Assembly: GCA_027186245.1 (NCBI GenBank)
Contig: CP114495.1
Coordinates: 8,052,501 to 8,116,500 of the forward strand
Source of the DNA: Coriaria nepalensis
Lineage: Eukaryota; Streptophyta; Magnoliopsida; Cucurbitales; Coriariaceae
Direction: 5' to 3'
DNA length: 64,000 bases
Shown here: piece after piece, positions 36,800 to 52,728 of the stretch
Layout of the letters: each line of letters starts with the position of its first letter
How positions within the stretch are numbered: the stretch's first letter is position 1
Made by a program: the position numbers and the translations under genes
Notes under the pieces: generated by a model
Seen by the model: only the letters and a program-made list of their open reading frames with translations
Database searches by the model: none
Told to the model about the DNA's origin: nothing

Positions 36800-39700
36800 T
36801 TCTTTAAAAAATATGGTAGTACGAAAGAAAACAATAAATAATAGGAGAAAAAAATAAAAATAAAAAATAAATAAATAAATAAATTTTTTTAATAACATGG
36901 CCTCTTAACTCATTTGATGAAAAAATAATCATAAATATAAATTCATAAAAAATAAATTATACAAAAACAAAAACATAAATTAACTCTAAAATCGATTATA
37001 AATAAAGTAAGCTATCTCTTTCGTATATTAAATTCACTTTCCTTTATTCTCCAAAGCATAATCTTTGGCAAAAAAGAAATGCTCACAGAAATTTCTAACG
37101 AAAAGACTACACGTAACTGTTTTTTTATTGGTTTAAGAGAGCATTTGACTGTAATGAAGTGTCATTGTCCACTAGGGCACAGTCAAAGAAATAATAAATT
37201 ATTAGTCAATATTTATGATATTCCTTCACAATCAAAGAGTGAAGGGGAAAACAAAAAACTCAGACTTTCTTAGAAGGAAGTTTAGATCATTTTAAACGTG
37301 TGGGACAAGACTATAGATCTAGCTTATCCCAAGATCGATGACTAAGAAATAAATAGTGGTAAATGTAAGCAGGTTTTTTCTGTAACTTTTTTTTTTTTTT
37401 TGTGGGCAAATTTGCGTAACTTGTTGGAACTCCTCCTCTTAAAGTATCTTATTTTGCATCTCCATGTTATAATACGATCCATAAATTTTTGTATGGTTAT
37501 AGTCTATTATTATTACATGAAAATTAAATCACATAGTAATTATAAACACGTCACTTTTAAAGAATATAAATTACATAAAATTAGTAATTATAATTTCTAA
37601 TAAAATTTAGTTTCTCTCCCGTAAATTATACTCATAAAAAAAAATATCAATATATATCTTTTGAGGGTATTTTCTTTTTAATCTAAGCATTAGTTTCAAT
37701 TCAAAAGTTCACTGTTTAGAGTCATAAAGAACCTTCAATGTGTCGGATTCAATGGCAGCCAACTCAGAAGGTGTGGTAGCCTGTTCCTGAATGTAGCTGA
37801 GTGTCACTTAGTAAGGTGCCAACCATTCATTCATTGGACCATAGTACTATAGACACTTGGCCTACACCAAGTTATGACCTTATCAATTTCCACTTAGATT
37901 GTACGTAATGTAAAAAATATTTATTATAATCTAATCCATTAAATTTAACTAAAATTTATTGTTCTAACTAAATTATTTTTCAAGAAAATTCTTTTGTATG
38001 AATATAGTAGTAATATAGGTTCGAAATGAAAAAACAGCTTAGCAAAATGGGTGTCTGGCCACTAGAGAGGAGTCCAATCATTTTTTTTCATTTATCATAT
38101 TTTTAATAGTCTAATCGTAAACTATTTTCATGCAAAAAAATTTCTAATCTTAGATATTGTATCCTTCCATACTAGTTAATTGCTGACATATCCATCGTAC
38201 CACCCCTCATTCTCGTGCCATACATGATGCACTCAAACGAGTGAGGTGACCAGGACAGTAAATGAAAGCAATAGATCATAGAGGACTCAATTATATAAGC
38301 CACAGTACCACTACACAGACTGGAGATAGATAATATATGTTTTGTTGTAAAAATGTTGCTAGGAAAGTGGTCCAATTTTTTTTCAACTTTTTCCCCTTCT
38401 TTTAGAATTTGGATTAGTTGTCAATAACCCCCTTGTATTTTTACTTATATACATAAGAACCTCTTTATATTTTCAACACGTGCCAGGATGCTCTAATTTA
38501 AAATTGGTTAAAATATCATTTCCAACTTTTTTTCACCATTTTTCTAATTGTATCTCTCCATTTTGGGTTCGAGTCAAAAAATCAAACAAGTTTCATTTTC
38601 ATTTATTTAGAAGGTCAACTCCTTCCTAACATAGGGTGAAACCCGGATTCGAAGGTTGACTCCCTCAATGGTCAAATTCCTTTAAGATCCGGATTTCAAC
38701 CTAAATTTTAAAATTGAAACCCGAAAAATTTTGATAGCACTCAGTTTAGAAATGGGATTACATTCCATGATTGAAGGGCGGCGATGACGAAAATAGCAGT
38801 TAAGGTGGAGTTCAGCAGCACCGGAAATAGTGATATTACAGTTGCATGAACGTATAAGAGTGTTTGGGAAAGAAGGGGGTGAAACCAGTATTAGAAATAG
38901 ATTATTAGAGGTTATTATAATTTTGTTAAGAGTTTTTTTTTTTTTACTCCGGTACCAAAATTGGATAAAAAATAAACTTGAAAGATTCGATTGACTAGAA
39001 CCAAAAATTTAGTGATATATCTTTAAGCAATCTCAAAATTTAAAAGATATGATTATAATGTGAGTATTTAATAACTCATTGAATTTGATTTTTATCATAT
39101 TTTCTTTCTTATAAATTATATTTTTTTTTCTTTTAGCAAAAAAAAAAAACTAGGTTGCTGCATTTGCGTTACTTATTCAATTTCTGCTAAATCGACCTAA
39201 ATATACGAATATTGTAGAGAATGAAAAAAGAAAAAAAAAAAAAAAAAAAGAAGGTGAAATATAAAGAAAAATTCATGTATGGACGTTGTGCACCCAGTCA
39301 TTCGAGCATTGTCACTTTCTTAACTAAGATTATAGCTTTGAACTTTGCCCACAAAAGAAGTTTAATTAGTCCACTAATTCCTTTAGTTTACACGTAGTGT
39401 GCTGACAGATTAAGATACTTTCCAATACATAAAGAGATTAGAAGAATGGCCTCTTTTTTTCAAAAATAATGTAATTTGATGTGATATTGATGACATAGTG
39501 TTGAGTCACTTAGTTTAATTAGGTTTAAAGTCACGAAATACAGGGTCTTAATCATGCACTCTCTTTTTTGTATTGTATTTCATTCCATAAGCTGATAGCA
39601 CGATTTCATTATAATCTTTTTTTTTTTTTTTTTTTTAAATTTTTGTATTTTTTGAAATATTTTTAAATAATATAATATAATACTTGTAAATATTTTTGGA

Positions 39701-41884
39701 AGGATACGTCTTACTCTAACTTTCTAAGAAATTAAAGACAATTTTAATTTGTATGCTCACTGATATTCTTCACGAATTACTGTCTAGAACCTCATTTTGT
39801 TTTTTTTTTCTTCTTTTTTTTTTAATATAATATAAAATATGTATAGTAATTAATCTATTACATGTCACTTAATTCTAATAAAATTTAATAATTTATATAT
39901 TAATTTATCTTTCTTATATATATATTGGATGATATCTTGACGCCAAACCTGTACCAATTATTTCTACAAATCCTTTGTTCACAAAATCAAAGATTAGGTC
40001 GTAAGATACAATGCACACACGTGCGTCATATATATCTATCTATATATAAAATACCAAGCTTTTGATATTGGATGATCTTGACTAGCTAAGCATGAAGATA
40101 GGATTCGACCTCCAAATAATTAGGATCACTTATTATTATTATTATTTTTTTTTTTTGGTCATAATGATTACTAGTTGACTTATGGCTTTCATCTTATTAT
40201 CTAGAGTTGTCGTAGTAGTTCTGTATTTGACACTTAACCAACGAATTGTTCCACATTGTTATGATCATTCTTTTTCATTGATGACGTTTTGACCTCGGTA
40301 CCTAACTTTTTCCTCCCTTTGTTGATAGCCATCTTTTAGCCAAATTCAATGTTGGATTGATTATTGTCTATGTCGGCAGTGTATGCTACTTCTCAATCAA
40401 TTTTGGTTGCACAAGTATTTGAAATATTGAACTTTGGTCTGATCTTGATACTCTTTTTGTGAACTAGAAGGGATTTGGAAGTCTGATCTAAAGTTAGGTA
40501 CTTTAGAAGGGATTTGGAAGTCGAATATGTGACGTTTGCTTCACTTCTTCATACATGATAGAATCAATAGAATCAATAGTGCAACATTTATTTTTCGCTC
40601 TGATGAATTGATCGATCTGGGTTCATTTCGAACCTAGATTAATTGATGGATCTAGGCGAAATCCAAATCTATAACAGAGAGAGGGTGGTGGTTCTATAGG
40701 GAGAGGGCTGTCTTAGGCTACGGTGATCGGTTTACTCACGCGGTCCACATAATTAAAAAGGCTATAAATAAAAGAAATAAAATAAATTAGGGGAAAAAAA
40801 AAAGATAAATAAATAAGAGTTTAAATATGAAAATTAAAATATTATGTTTTTTTTTTTTTTAGACGCATGACATGTTTATTTAGAATGACACATCAGAAGA
40901 AAAGCTTCGTTCATTGCGAGAGGATAAACGGGCCCCGTTAAAAATATATTAGGGTTGTCGACTTGTTTTGCCTCCTTTCAATCTAAACCTACGACAGAAT
41001 AGCTAGCTAGCTAGGTTCTAGGTTAAAGTTTTTAAAGATGTAATAAATTATGAGTTGTCTCCATCAAATTTGAATGCAAATGTAGTTTTTTGATGAGTAG
41101 TTCTACGACCAAAATTAGTTGGTTTTAGAACACATAAATGATTGAAATGGACATATTCATCTTTTCATTTTCAAAGATGCGCCATTCTTAACTCTTAAGA
41201 AAATTACACCTCACTTTTATGGATCTCTTCGTGGCGGAGGGCTGACCGGAGGGAAGGAACCATATCTTATGTATTACCAGGAAAACTTAACCTCTCAACA
41301 ATCAAAAAGGAAAATTAGAAAGAAAAATCATAATTTAAGTTTTTAAGTTTGAGCAATCTAAATATTGTACTAATTGAAGTTTAGGGATTAGGGAGTGAGT
41401 TTAAGTCTAATTACTTTATGGATAGTTTTAAACTTCTTTACAAATTATCATAAAAGCACCATTAAAGATGTAGTTATTACATTTAAGAAAATGATGATGA
41501 TCGAAGGTGGCAATGAGGCACCATACAGACATTATATATATATATGTATATATACACGAGCTTGAAAAGAGGTTGGGCACATGCTTTTTTTTGTGTGTGT
41601 GTGTATTTTTGTGAAAATATTGTGTATAAATGTATAAACAAGATAAAACATTACATCATTTATTATATGTGTAATAAACAAGATAGCACATCACATCATT
41701 TAGTTAATAGGAAAATACATTACATTATTTAGCAATAAGATAATATATTACATTATTTCTTAATTAGATTACACATTTTGTTACATAATAAGATAACATA
41801 ATTACATTTATATGAGAGATTTTGAATTCAAACCCTACTCTTGTCATTTTTGCTTCTTCTTTATTCTTCTTTTCTCATTCCTTA

Positions 41885-41917
<33 letters not shown>

Positions 41918-42900
41918 CTTTATAATTTCCTTTCTTCTATAATAAGTTTTAAATAAGTAAAATGCTCAATACTACACAATAAGTATATATTATATATATG
42001 TATTAATAAATATAAATATAAATATGTAATTTATATGATTGTTCTAGATTTAAACAATCACCCTCTTCACGATTTTTAACTTTCGGTTAATCAATAATAA
42101 TAATCTCAAAGATACTTAAATAATTTATTTAAAAATTTATCATACACTTATTTTTTTCTTAAATTTTTTCAGTAACTTATGATGTTAATGATCAAAATTA
42201 AATTTGTAATATGATTTTTCTTCAACGAGCAAGTATTATTTATAATCATTATAAATTTTTAAAAAAAATCTGTGCATTTTTTATTTTGATTCCATAATGG
42301 TCCAAACTCCTTTAAATTAATATATTTAAAAAAAAGATATGAAATTTTTGAAATTTAATTTATACCCACTAAAAAAGTATAAATTATAAACATATTACAT
42401 ATTTGTAGATATTTTTTTTTGCCTGCCCTAATGAAATTCTTGGCTCCACTCAAGGGCAGAATCAAGAGACGGCTAGAATGATCGTTGCCCGCAATTAATC
42501 TTAAAACTATTATAATTTTTTAAATACTTACCATAAATTTTTTTAATATAAAAAATTATAAATTAATCCTTAAATTTTCATTAATTTATACTTATTATAA
42601 TTTATATCTGTTTGTTTACTTACTCCATGCTGCTCGCGACCAATATTGCCGGCTTTTGGGATAATTATATGGGTACTACCATAATACTATTGCATCAATG
42701 ATTGTGGGGGTCTAGGAATAGAGAAGAGAAGATAGAAATCATGGGAAATAAACTGTGGATGCGAATCAACAACCTGGCATGATGTCTACTTCAAAGAAAA
42801 GCCCCATCACCTCTCTCTCTCTCTCTCTCAATCTCTTATTAGACAGTATATTGACCGACAAAGAAAGCATCGATTAGCTAAGGGCCACGTCACTGAAACA
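36800..42900. other. Long gene-poor region
   Basis: About 6 kb of AT-rich sequence with poly-A/T tracts (for example near 39230-39250 and 39616-39637), TA-rich microsatellite sequence (about 41530-41560 and 41888-41903), a GT run near 41593-41605 and a (CT)n near 42811-42829. No open frame shows a recognisable domain or splice-linked extension, and I see no convincing gene. Confidence 0.5.
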
Positions 42901-42907
42901 ATCGACC

Positions 42908-43020
42908 ATGCATGAATTGCATGATAGACGACGACTATTACAAAGGAGGCTAGAACTTGAACACGTGCATGAATTGATTGACGACGACTATTACCAAAGA
43001 GGCTAGAACTTGAGCACGTG
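42908..43020. promoter_or_regulatory. 57-bp tandem duplication ending in G-boxes, upstream of GA2ox copy 1
   Basis: TGCATGAATTG and GACGACGACTATTAC(A/C)AA are followed by GAGGCTAGAACTTGA(A/G)CACG, and the whole block is present twice (starts about 42909 and 42966). Each copy ends at a palindromic CACGTG (42962-42967 and 43015-43020), the core bound by plant bZIP and bHLH factors. It lies about 1 kb upstream of the first GA 2-oxidase start. A regulatory role is inferred. Confidence 0.5.
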
Positions 43021-43915
43021 GGCTAGCACCTGCCGTCGGCTTTACTGGCTAACGAGGTCTCTGTCGCTCTCCATTTAGAAGATTGCTTAAACTGTTTTCT
43101 TTTGGAAAAATAGGAAGACGGTTGATTGAATAATGTTGCTCTGATGCTCAGAACGGAAAAGCTGAGTTAGCCGCGCATTGAACATGGACAAGCAGGCCAG
43201 CACTAAGTGCCGTACGGACCTTGTTGAGATCGCTAAGTCCGTGACAGCTAGTAAGTAAGCAGCTATATATATATACATTTCTTATGTACTTAAGGATGTT
43301 ATAGTTTATTTAGTACTACTTCAAAAGAAGAAAAAAAAAAAAGAAAAAAACGATTTCAATCAAAACTATATTTTTAGTCAACATTTATAGTTTATGTAAT
43401 ACTATTTCGAAAATGAAAAAAAAAAAAAAGATTTCAATCTTATATACATAATTGAGAATTTTGTTTGTATATTAATTTTTAATAAATTAATAAATTATAA
43501 ATTATATATATAATATGATGTATAATATTAAAATATTAAACTAAAATATTTTAATTATACAATATCATTTTCCTTATCAAATTAAAAACATGTTGAAAGA
43601 AAAAAAAAAAAAAAAAATCCTTCTTAGAGGGTTGCAATGGGGGACTAGGGAAGGTATTGAAAGGGAGAGAAAACAATAAATAACTCAGGAATCCCATTGA
43701 TGTGACCCCTCCCTTTTCCATTTAATATTGACCTTGTCACGTCTCACTTTAATGGCAGAAGATCTGAGTTTTCAATTTGATGACTAGTCCACTCTTTTTC
43801 AGTCGAGGACCCAACTCCTCAATAATATTAATTAAAATTCATTTATTTTAATTAATTAATAATTTTTTTTTTTTTTAATTTTAAGAAAGCCCTTCTCTTT
43901 TTCCCATCTCTCCAC

Positions 43916-43923
43916 TATAAATA
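43916..43923 (+). promoter_or_regulatory. TATA box of GA2ox copy 1
   Basis: TATAAATA lies 85 bp before the ATG at 44001. It is preserved in identical context (CTCCACTATAAATACC) before the second copy. Confidence 0.75.
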
Positions 43924-44000
43924 CCTCATTTCTTCAACCTATGATACTCGTTTCTTGTTTGGTGTTCAAGCGAGAAAAAAAAAAAAAAAGAAACACAACG

Positions 44001-45220
<1,220 letters not shown>

Positions 45221-46803
45221 TTTAAATCATAATATTTATTATTACTATTATTATTTTATGTTATTTATATTTTGTAGATATGTAAAAACAAAACAAAACA
45301 AAAGGCAATGGACTCTACACTGAATCGAATAGAAAACGTGACCAAGAAACGATAGTTCTCCCTAAAAAGGAGAGGATCCAGCTGAATCCAAAATAGCCAA
45401 GAATTCACTCATGAAAAGAAAGGGGTATGGATGGAGGAAAAAGAGAAAGGATTGGTGTTAAGGAATGGATATAGAAGGTGGGGAAAGGGTTAGACCTAAA
45501 TCTCTATGTGGAAAATATCAATTAGGACCACTAGGGTGGACTCCACTAAGCGTGAGCCAAAAAAACATATATATATATTGTACCGATTGAAATAAATTGA
45601 AATAAATAATTTTTTATTAATTTTGGTCTGTATTTGATTGATATTAAATGAACATAATTATATATATTATGATATAATTAAGTAGAAATGAAAAAAAAAA
45701 TTGACGTGAAACATTAAGAAATTGACCGGTTTCGACCAAAATCGATTGATCTAATATCAATTCGGTTTCGATCAATTTTTATAACCAAATTAGTGAAAAT
45801 CCGAATCGATCGTAACTGTTTTTTTTTTACACTTGAATGTATATGGTTTGATTCCTCTTTCCATGTAATTTACTATCTTTAAATGAATGAACAATGATAT
45901 ATAGTTATTTGCCTTCTATTCATCATAGCTATCGAAGCACTAATCATCAATATCTTATTTAACCTTTTTTTTTATTGTTCTATTTAACCTTTTATTCACG
46001 TATCTTTAAGGATGAGTATAAAATTTCAATTAACGGTGGACTCTACACTACGTTACTGATTAAATTATTAATAATATATAACAAGTAGAAACGTGATCAA
46101 CAAGTGTTATAAATCTACCTTAAAAAAATAGGGAATTCAACCGAATCAAAAATAGACAGAATTTACTCATAAAAAAAAAAGAGTAGGAAAAAAAAAATAT
46201 TAATAAAAAAAAAAAAAAAAAAAGCTCTTTTTATTCTAATAATATTTTAAGGCGTAAGTTGGATGTTGAGGACATAAAGGGAAAAAACATTGGCGGCGGC
46301 AATTTTTGACTTTGAAATTCTATGTTCGACTTGGATTTGTAAATTTAGATTTTATATTCATTTAACAAACCCTAGCCACAAATCAATCAAGCAAAATTTT
46401 CACTAAAATATGACAATCACATGAATTTTAAATCTCCTAAATTAATATGGAGTTAAAAATATATTTCATATTAGGAATATAAATATGAAAAATTTACTAT
46501 AAAAATAATATATGTTTTTTTTTATATTATATAATATTAATTAGTTTTAAGTTAAAAATTTAAATTTTTTTTTTATAATATCATAATCAAGTTTAATAAG
46601 TAATTAAACTAAGGGTTATATATATGTTTTATAACATTCATATGAAAGTATTTCATATGTTGTAGGGGTGGGGCAAAGTCGTGATAGTGATTAGTGAATG
46701 GTGATTACCGTTCCGGTACCTAAAACCATCAATTTCCTACTTGGTTTTTTATTTTAAAAATGTTTATAAAGCAAAAGAAAAAAAAAAAAAAAAGCTTGAT
46801 TCG

Positions 46804-46834
<31 letters not shown>

Positions 46835-47030
46835 ACTGTTATTTGGGGTTAATATTAGAATACATATTAATACTGATCCTGATCAAAATTTCAATCCTTA
46901 ATATGAAAATCGATATCGATATCTCATTCAATATAAAATATGAATACGTATATTGAGTTAAAAACTATAACACTCGTTGAGATAAAAAAAATTTATCCAC
47001 CCCTAGGAGTGGGAGAACAAAGTCTTATTA
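45221..47030. other. Spacer between the GA2ox copies
   Basis: This holds the 3' flank of copy 1 and repeats shared with unit B. At about 45590-45830 is a CGGTTTCGA/TCGATTGATC-rich stretch typical of degraded fold-back MITEs. (TA)n lies at about 46804-46829. There is no gene. Confidence 0.5.
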
Positions 47031-47117
47031 TTTCATTTAAAATTTTATTTATTTTAATTAATTAATTAATTATTTTTTTTTTAAAAGAAAACATTTCTGG
47101 TTTCCCTTCCTCTCCAC

Positions 47118-47125
47118 TATAAATA
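47118..47125 (+). promoter_or_regulatory. TATA box of GA2ox copy 2
   Basis: TATAAATA lies 89 bp before the ATG at 47207, in the same context as before copy 1. Confidence 0.75.
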
Positions 47126-47206
47126 CCCCATTTCTTCAACCCATTAAGCTCATTCCAACTCATTTCTTGCTTTGTGTTCAAACAAAAAAAAAAAAAAACC
47201 ACAACA

Positions 47207-48670
<1,464 letters not shown>

Positions 48671-48807
48671 TTAAAGATAATAATACTATATATATATATA
48701 TATATATATGATTGTGGGGGAGATAGTGTTTTTCTTAGACTTTAGATATTTGGTTTGTTTGATTCCTCTTTCTATGTAATTAACTATCTTTAAACGAATG
48801 AACAATG

Positions 48808-48808
<1 letters not shown>

Positions 48809-48835
<27 letters not shown>
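48809..48835. repeat. (TA)n microsatellite at the LINE insertion point
   Basis: Alternating TA tract. The corresponding place in unit A (about 45895) has only TGATATATAG, so the tract grew with or after the insertion. Confidence 0.85.
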
Positions 48836-48840
<5 letters not shown>

Positions 48841-49300
48841 CAGAAGAAGATTTCATTAAGTTAAAGAACAATATAAACTGACAGAAAAACTTCAACTTAA
48901 CAGGGAAAAAAATTAAGAAGGACAATAGAAATGTCAAACCGTAACAAATCATAACAAAGCAAATAAGATCAATACAAGAAATAAATCTCATTAGTGTCAT
49001 TGTTTTGCAGAGAAATGTCTTTCAAAAGATTATAACATAACCAACCAGACATTCGATTAAGAGAAAAAAGATCAAAATTTTATAACCTGTACATAACTTC
49101 TAAGAAAAAGAGAAATGATGGAGGAGGGAGGAGGGAGGAGGGAGGAGGGAAGATGGAGGAGGGAGGAGGGAGGAGAGAGGAGGGAAGATGGAGGAGGGAG
49201 GAGAACGAGGGTTCTCTCCCCCTTCTTGCTCTGCTGCGATGCTTCAAGGGAGAATTTTTCTCTCTAACTTTTTTAAGGGCCGAAACATATACAGTTAAGT
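48811..49300 (-). mobile_element. 5'-truncated LINE-like 3' end inserted in unit B
   Basis: Unit A lacks this stretch: its AACAATGATATATAG...CCTTCTATTCATCA is split here. Read on the minus strand, the insert ends CTTAATGAAATC, TTCTTCTGGCAAAA and a TA-rich tail, resembling 3' ends of plant L1-type LINEs. AATGATATA on the left and AATGCGATATA on the right may be an imperfect target duplication. No open frame remains. Confidence 0.5.
49118..49204. repeat. GGAGGGA minisatellite
   Basis: (GGAGGGA)n, interrupted by GGAAGATGGA every few units; G-rich on the plus strand. It lies inside the putative LINE fragment. Confidence 0.85.
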
Positions 49301-49562
49301 AATGCGATATACCTTCTCTTTATATGATTGCTATTTAAGCATTATCATCAATATCTAATTTATATCTTATTTACCTTTTTATATTTATTATTTATTTTCG
49401 TATTTTCGATAAAAAAAAATATAAATTTTGAGAAAATATTAAATCTCATAAAAACACCAAATAAATTTAAGAATATTATATTACTCGAACTCCGTTTTCA
49501 CCTGAAAAATTACTTCATATTATTTTTTAAAAGTTATTTAATCGTTATTTTAATTAAGAAAA

Positions 49563-49606
<44 letters not shown>

Positions 49607-50365
49607 GAAAGAATCTGGTAGTAACACCCTTACTTTCTACTACAAATAGTTTTCTATTTCAAATCTTGTTATAAAAAGTGGTTGATTAAAATCTTGTTGA
49701 AGAATCAAAATAGTCCATAAATTTTATTTGAATACAAAGTATTGTATATATTTTCTTTAAACATCATTTTGTCGTTGTTAACTTGTTTGTTGCTTTACTC
49801 ATTACGACATTATTATCTTATGAGGAAAATACACAACTAATGTAGAGTATATAGAAAATTATAAATCTTCTTGATCAAAATAATCAAAATAATTCGAAAT
49901 ATTATGAATACTTGATTTCTCATCTTCTCTATTATATTTCGGTGCAAATCATCATGATATTTCAAAATTGAAAAAATCAAATATATAAACAAAATTTAAA
50001 ATTATTTTTAAGACCAAACAATCTTCAAAGAATAAATTAGGTTGGAGGGGATAAAACTAAATGACCATTATTTATGATCAAAAACTCTTCAAGGAAATAC
50101 TAAAATAAAGTAAAATGAAATCTCGAAAGAAGGTGGGAAATAATTTAGATGTTTAATTGAGAGCAAAGAAGATGGTGGTTAGGATTTTCAAGGAAAAAAA
50201 AAAAAGAGTAAGCTTATGTAATTTTTAAGATGCGAGTAGGATGTTAAGAACATAAAAGGAAACCATCGGCGGCGGGCCGGCGGCTAATTTTGATTCGGCA
50301 ATTGTACTTTTGACTTCGGTAGTTTAAAATTAGATTTTATATTTTATTTGAGATTTTAACAAACC

Positions 50366-50884
50366 CTAACCACAAATATATTAATATTTACTATTATAAT
50401 AAAATTTAATATAATTAAATTCATCATATAAGGTTATGATTTTTTTTATAAATTTTATTACTACAAATTTAAATTTAAATTTTAGAATAAGTTTATTATA
50501 ATAATAAAAATCATATTTAAAAAATAAATAAATATATTGAAGAAACCTTTCTTTAAATATATGATCTATTTTTATACCATAAACTTCATCCATCTAAAAA
50601 ATATTTTTTACTTCAACATAAATGAATCGAAACGTATTAAAATACTTCTTGATCCGACCATATTTTATAATCTCCGTAAACTTTTGTTCCAATTGTGAAC
50701 ATGAAATCCGACATTTGACTAAGGATTGAATTATTATTTGTTTGTTTTTGTTTTTGTTTTTTTAATTTTTTTTTCTCTAATATTCAGTGTGTTTGACATA
50801 GAAATAGATATGTACAGTAGAATGGATAAGTATGTTAAAATATAAATTTCTTAGTCGGTGAGTATAAGTAAGGTTTTCTATTAA

Positions 50885-50933
<49 letters not shown>

Positions 50934-52700
50934 TTTGTAACAGGCACATGTTTGATTAAGGAACCATGGAGTTTCAAGGAAACAACGTTACAGCAAGATC
51001 AAACTTCAAAACCGCGTGGAAAGGGTGACTGATAAGAGTCAGAGGCCAAATTCAACGGACCAATTTCGGTTTTAATTGATAAATAAAATATGATAATATG
51101 ATAATTAATAAATTATTAATATAAACAATTATTCAGTCAATTATTTTATTTAAATTTATTCTTTTTTTTTAATCATTTTTTAATTACAAATATTAAAAAA
51201 AATTGGATTATTTTCCCTTTCTTCCTAATTTGCAAAGAGTTGATGGGTCCAATTCTTAATAGGATTGATTAGTCACGTGCATTCCAGACGTCAAAAATGG
51301 TTTGAGCACTGTTAGGATAACTCCAGAAATCAGGGTCGGGATATTTGCATTAGAAATGGATGAGTGGAGGTCAAATGAGGGTCAAACCCAGCTACCTCAG
51401 TTGCCAGCCAGATCTCAATACAGTATCCAAGGATACTGTCGGAGATTCGGCCTCGGGTTTGGCTGTTTGGGTCAGCTTCGATCCTACTCCATCAAATATA
51501 GTGTACTGGTAACACAACAGGCGGGGTAATATTAGTTCTTACATACAAATACCAACACAATATACCAAATATGTCAGTTGTCAGAATTATTTTTATTTTA
51601 ATTTTTTTCTTTGGGATGGGAAGATCAGTATGCTGACATCTAAGGCTCGAGAACAACTGAAGGTTTATCGAGTTGACAAGTAAGGCTAAGGAATCACAAT
51701 ACGGTACTAACTTATGTTTATACATGTTAATGTCGGTGGGCAAATTGCGTAACAAGTGTTAGTAATATTATTTTTAATATGATCTCTAGGTATTTTAGAT
51801 AGTTGTAGATGTTTTTAGAGTTGCTTCTAAAATATATCCAGAAACATCATGAACCAAGTAGAAACACATTGTATACATCTACCTTAGCCGGTCCTTTTTT
51901 TTTTTCTTCCCTTTCTCTTTGATCCATAACTTGAGAGTTTTTTTTCCTCTAAAGCAAGACTTAACAGTTTTTTTTTTTTTTCTTTTTTCATTTCTTTGTG
52001 ATAATTTTTTTGATAATTTTTTTCTAAAGTTTAGATTTTTAATATTAAGTTTATTGTGTTCATTATTCAATCTAGTCTATTTTTTGAGAAATTTTGATTT
52101 CTAAACTTTAAGCATATACTAATAATGAATTTCGAAATATTATATACAAGAAAAATCAAGTACTTATAATATCTCTTTTCGCAATATTATTAGAATTTTT
52201 CTTTGGATATTATTAGTTTGAATATTTATTCAGGTATTTGTGAATTTTGTTCATAAATAGATGGTATTTAGATTAGATTTTTTAGGAATTTATTCCCTAA
52301 TATTAAAATATTTGATATTATTGAGTAAATCTTAAAATTTAAAAGATATGATCCTAAGGAATGAATATATATATTTTATATCTATTTTTAAAAAATGTGA
52401 TCCTGAAAGACAGACGTCGTTCAACCTTCTACACCAATTTAAAAGGACGAATATATTTTAAGAAAACTATTATATAATAAGTATCAGTTTGATTATTAAT
52501 TTTTTTTCTTATTATTTTTAATCTTTTGTTCAATTATTTTATGATATGTTTAATATTTTATTTATATATATTTTTTTCTATTTTATATATTTTAATTCTA
52601 TTTTATTTTTATTTTACAGTTTATAATTTATACTGTTTACATATTCTATCGTATTACTATTTACTGTATTTTATCCTCATGTTCACTGTTTTTCCTGTTT
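50366..52700. other. Intergenic, no gene seen
   Basis: AT-rich, with poly-A plus (TA)n at about 50883-50932. A GC-richer block at about 51290-51530 (around TACCTCAGTTGCCAGCCAG) has an open frame with no recognisable domain; it may be a fragment of an unidentified repeat. Confidence 0.45.
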
Positions 52701-52728
52701 ATTATATACAAATCCTACAACAACATAC

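Noticed and set aside
38636..38670. GGATTCGAAGGTT, resembling a tRNA T-arm on the minus strand
   Set aside because: No acceptor stem, D-arm or anticodon arm could be placed at the right distances.
43941..44000. Upstream in-frame ATG of GA2ox copy 1, adding a Lys-rich leader
   Set aside because: It lies close to the TATA box within the probable leader, and copy 2 and the family start at M-V-V-L.
48686..49000. Minus-strand open frame rich in Ile and Tyr at its end
   Set aside because: It reads through the LINE-like 3' end and a (TA)n tract, so it is not a gene.
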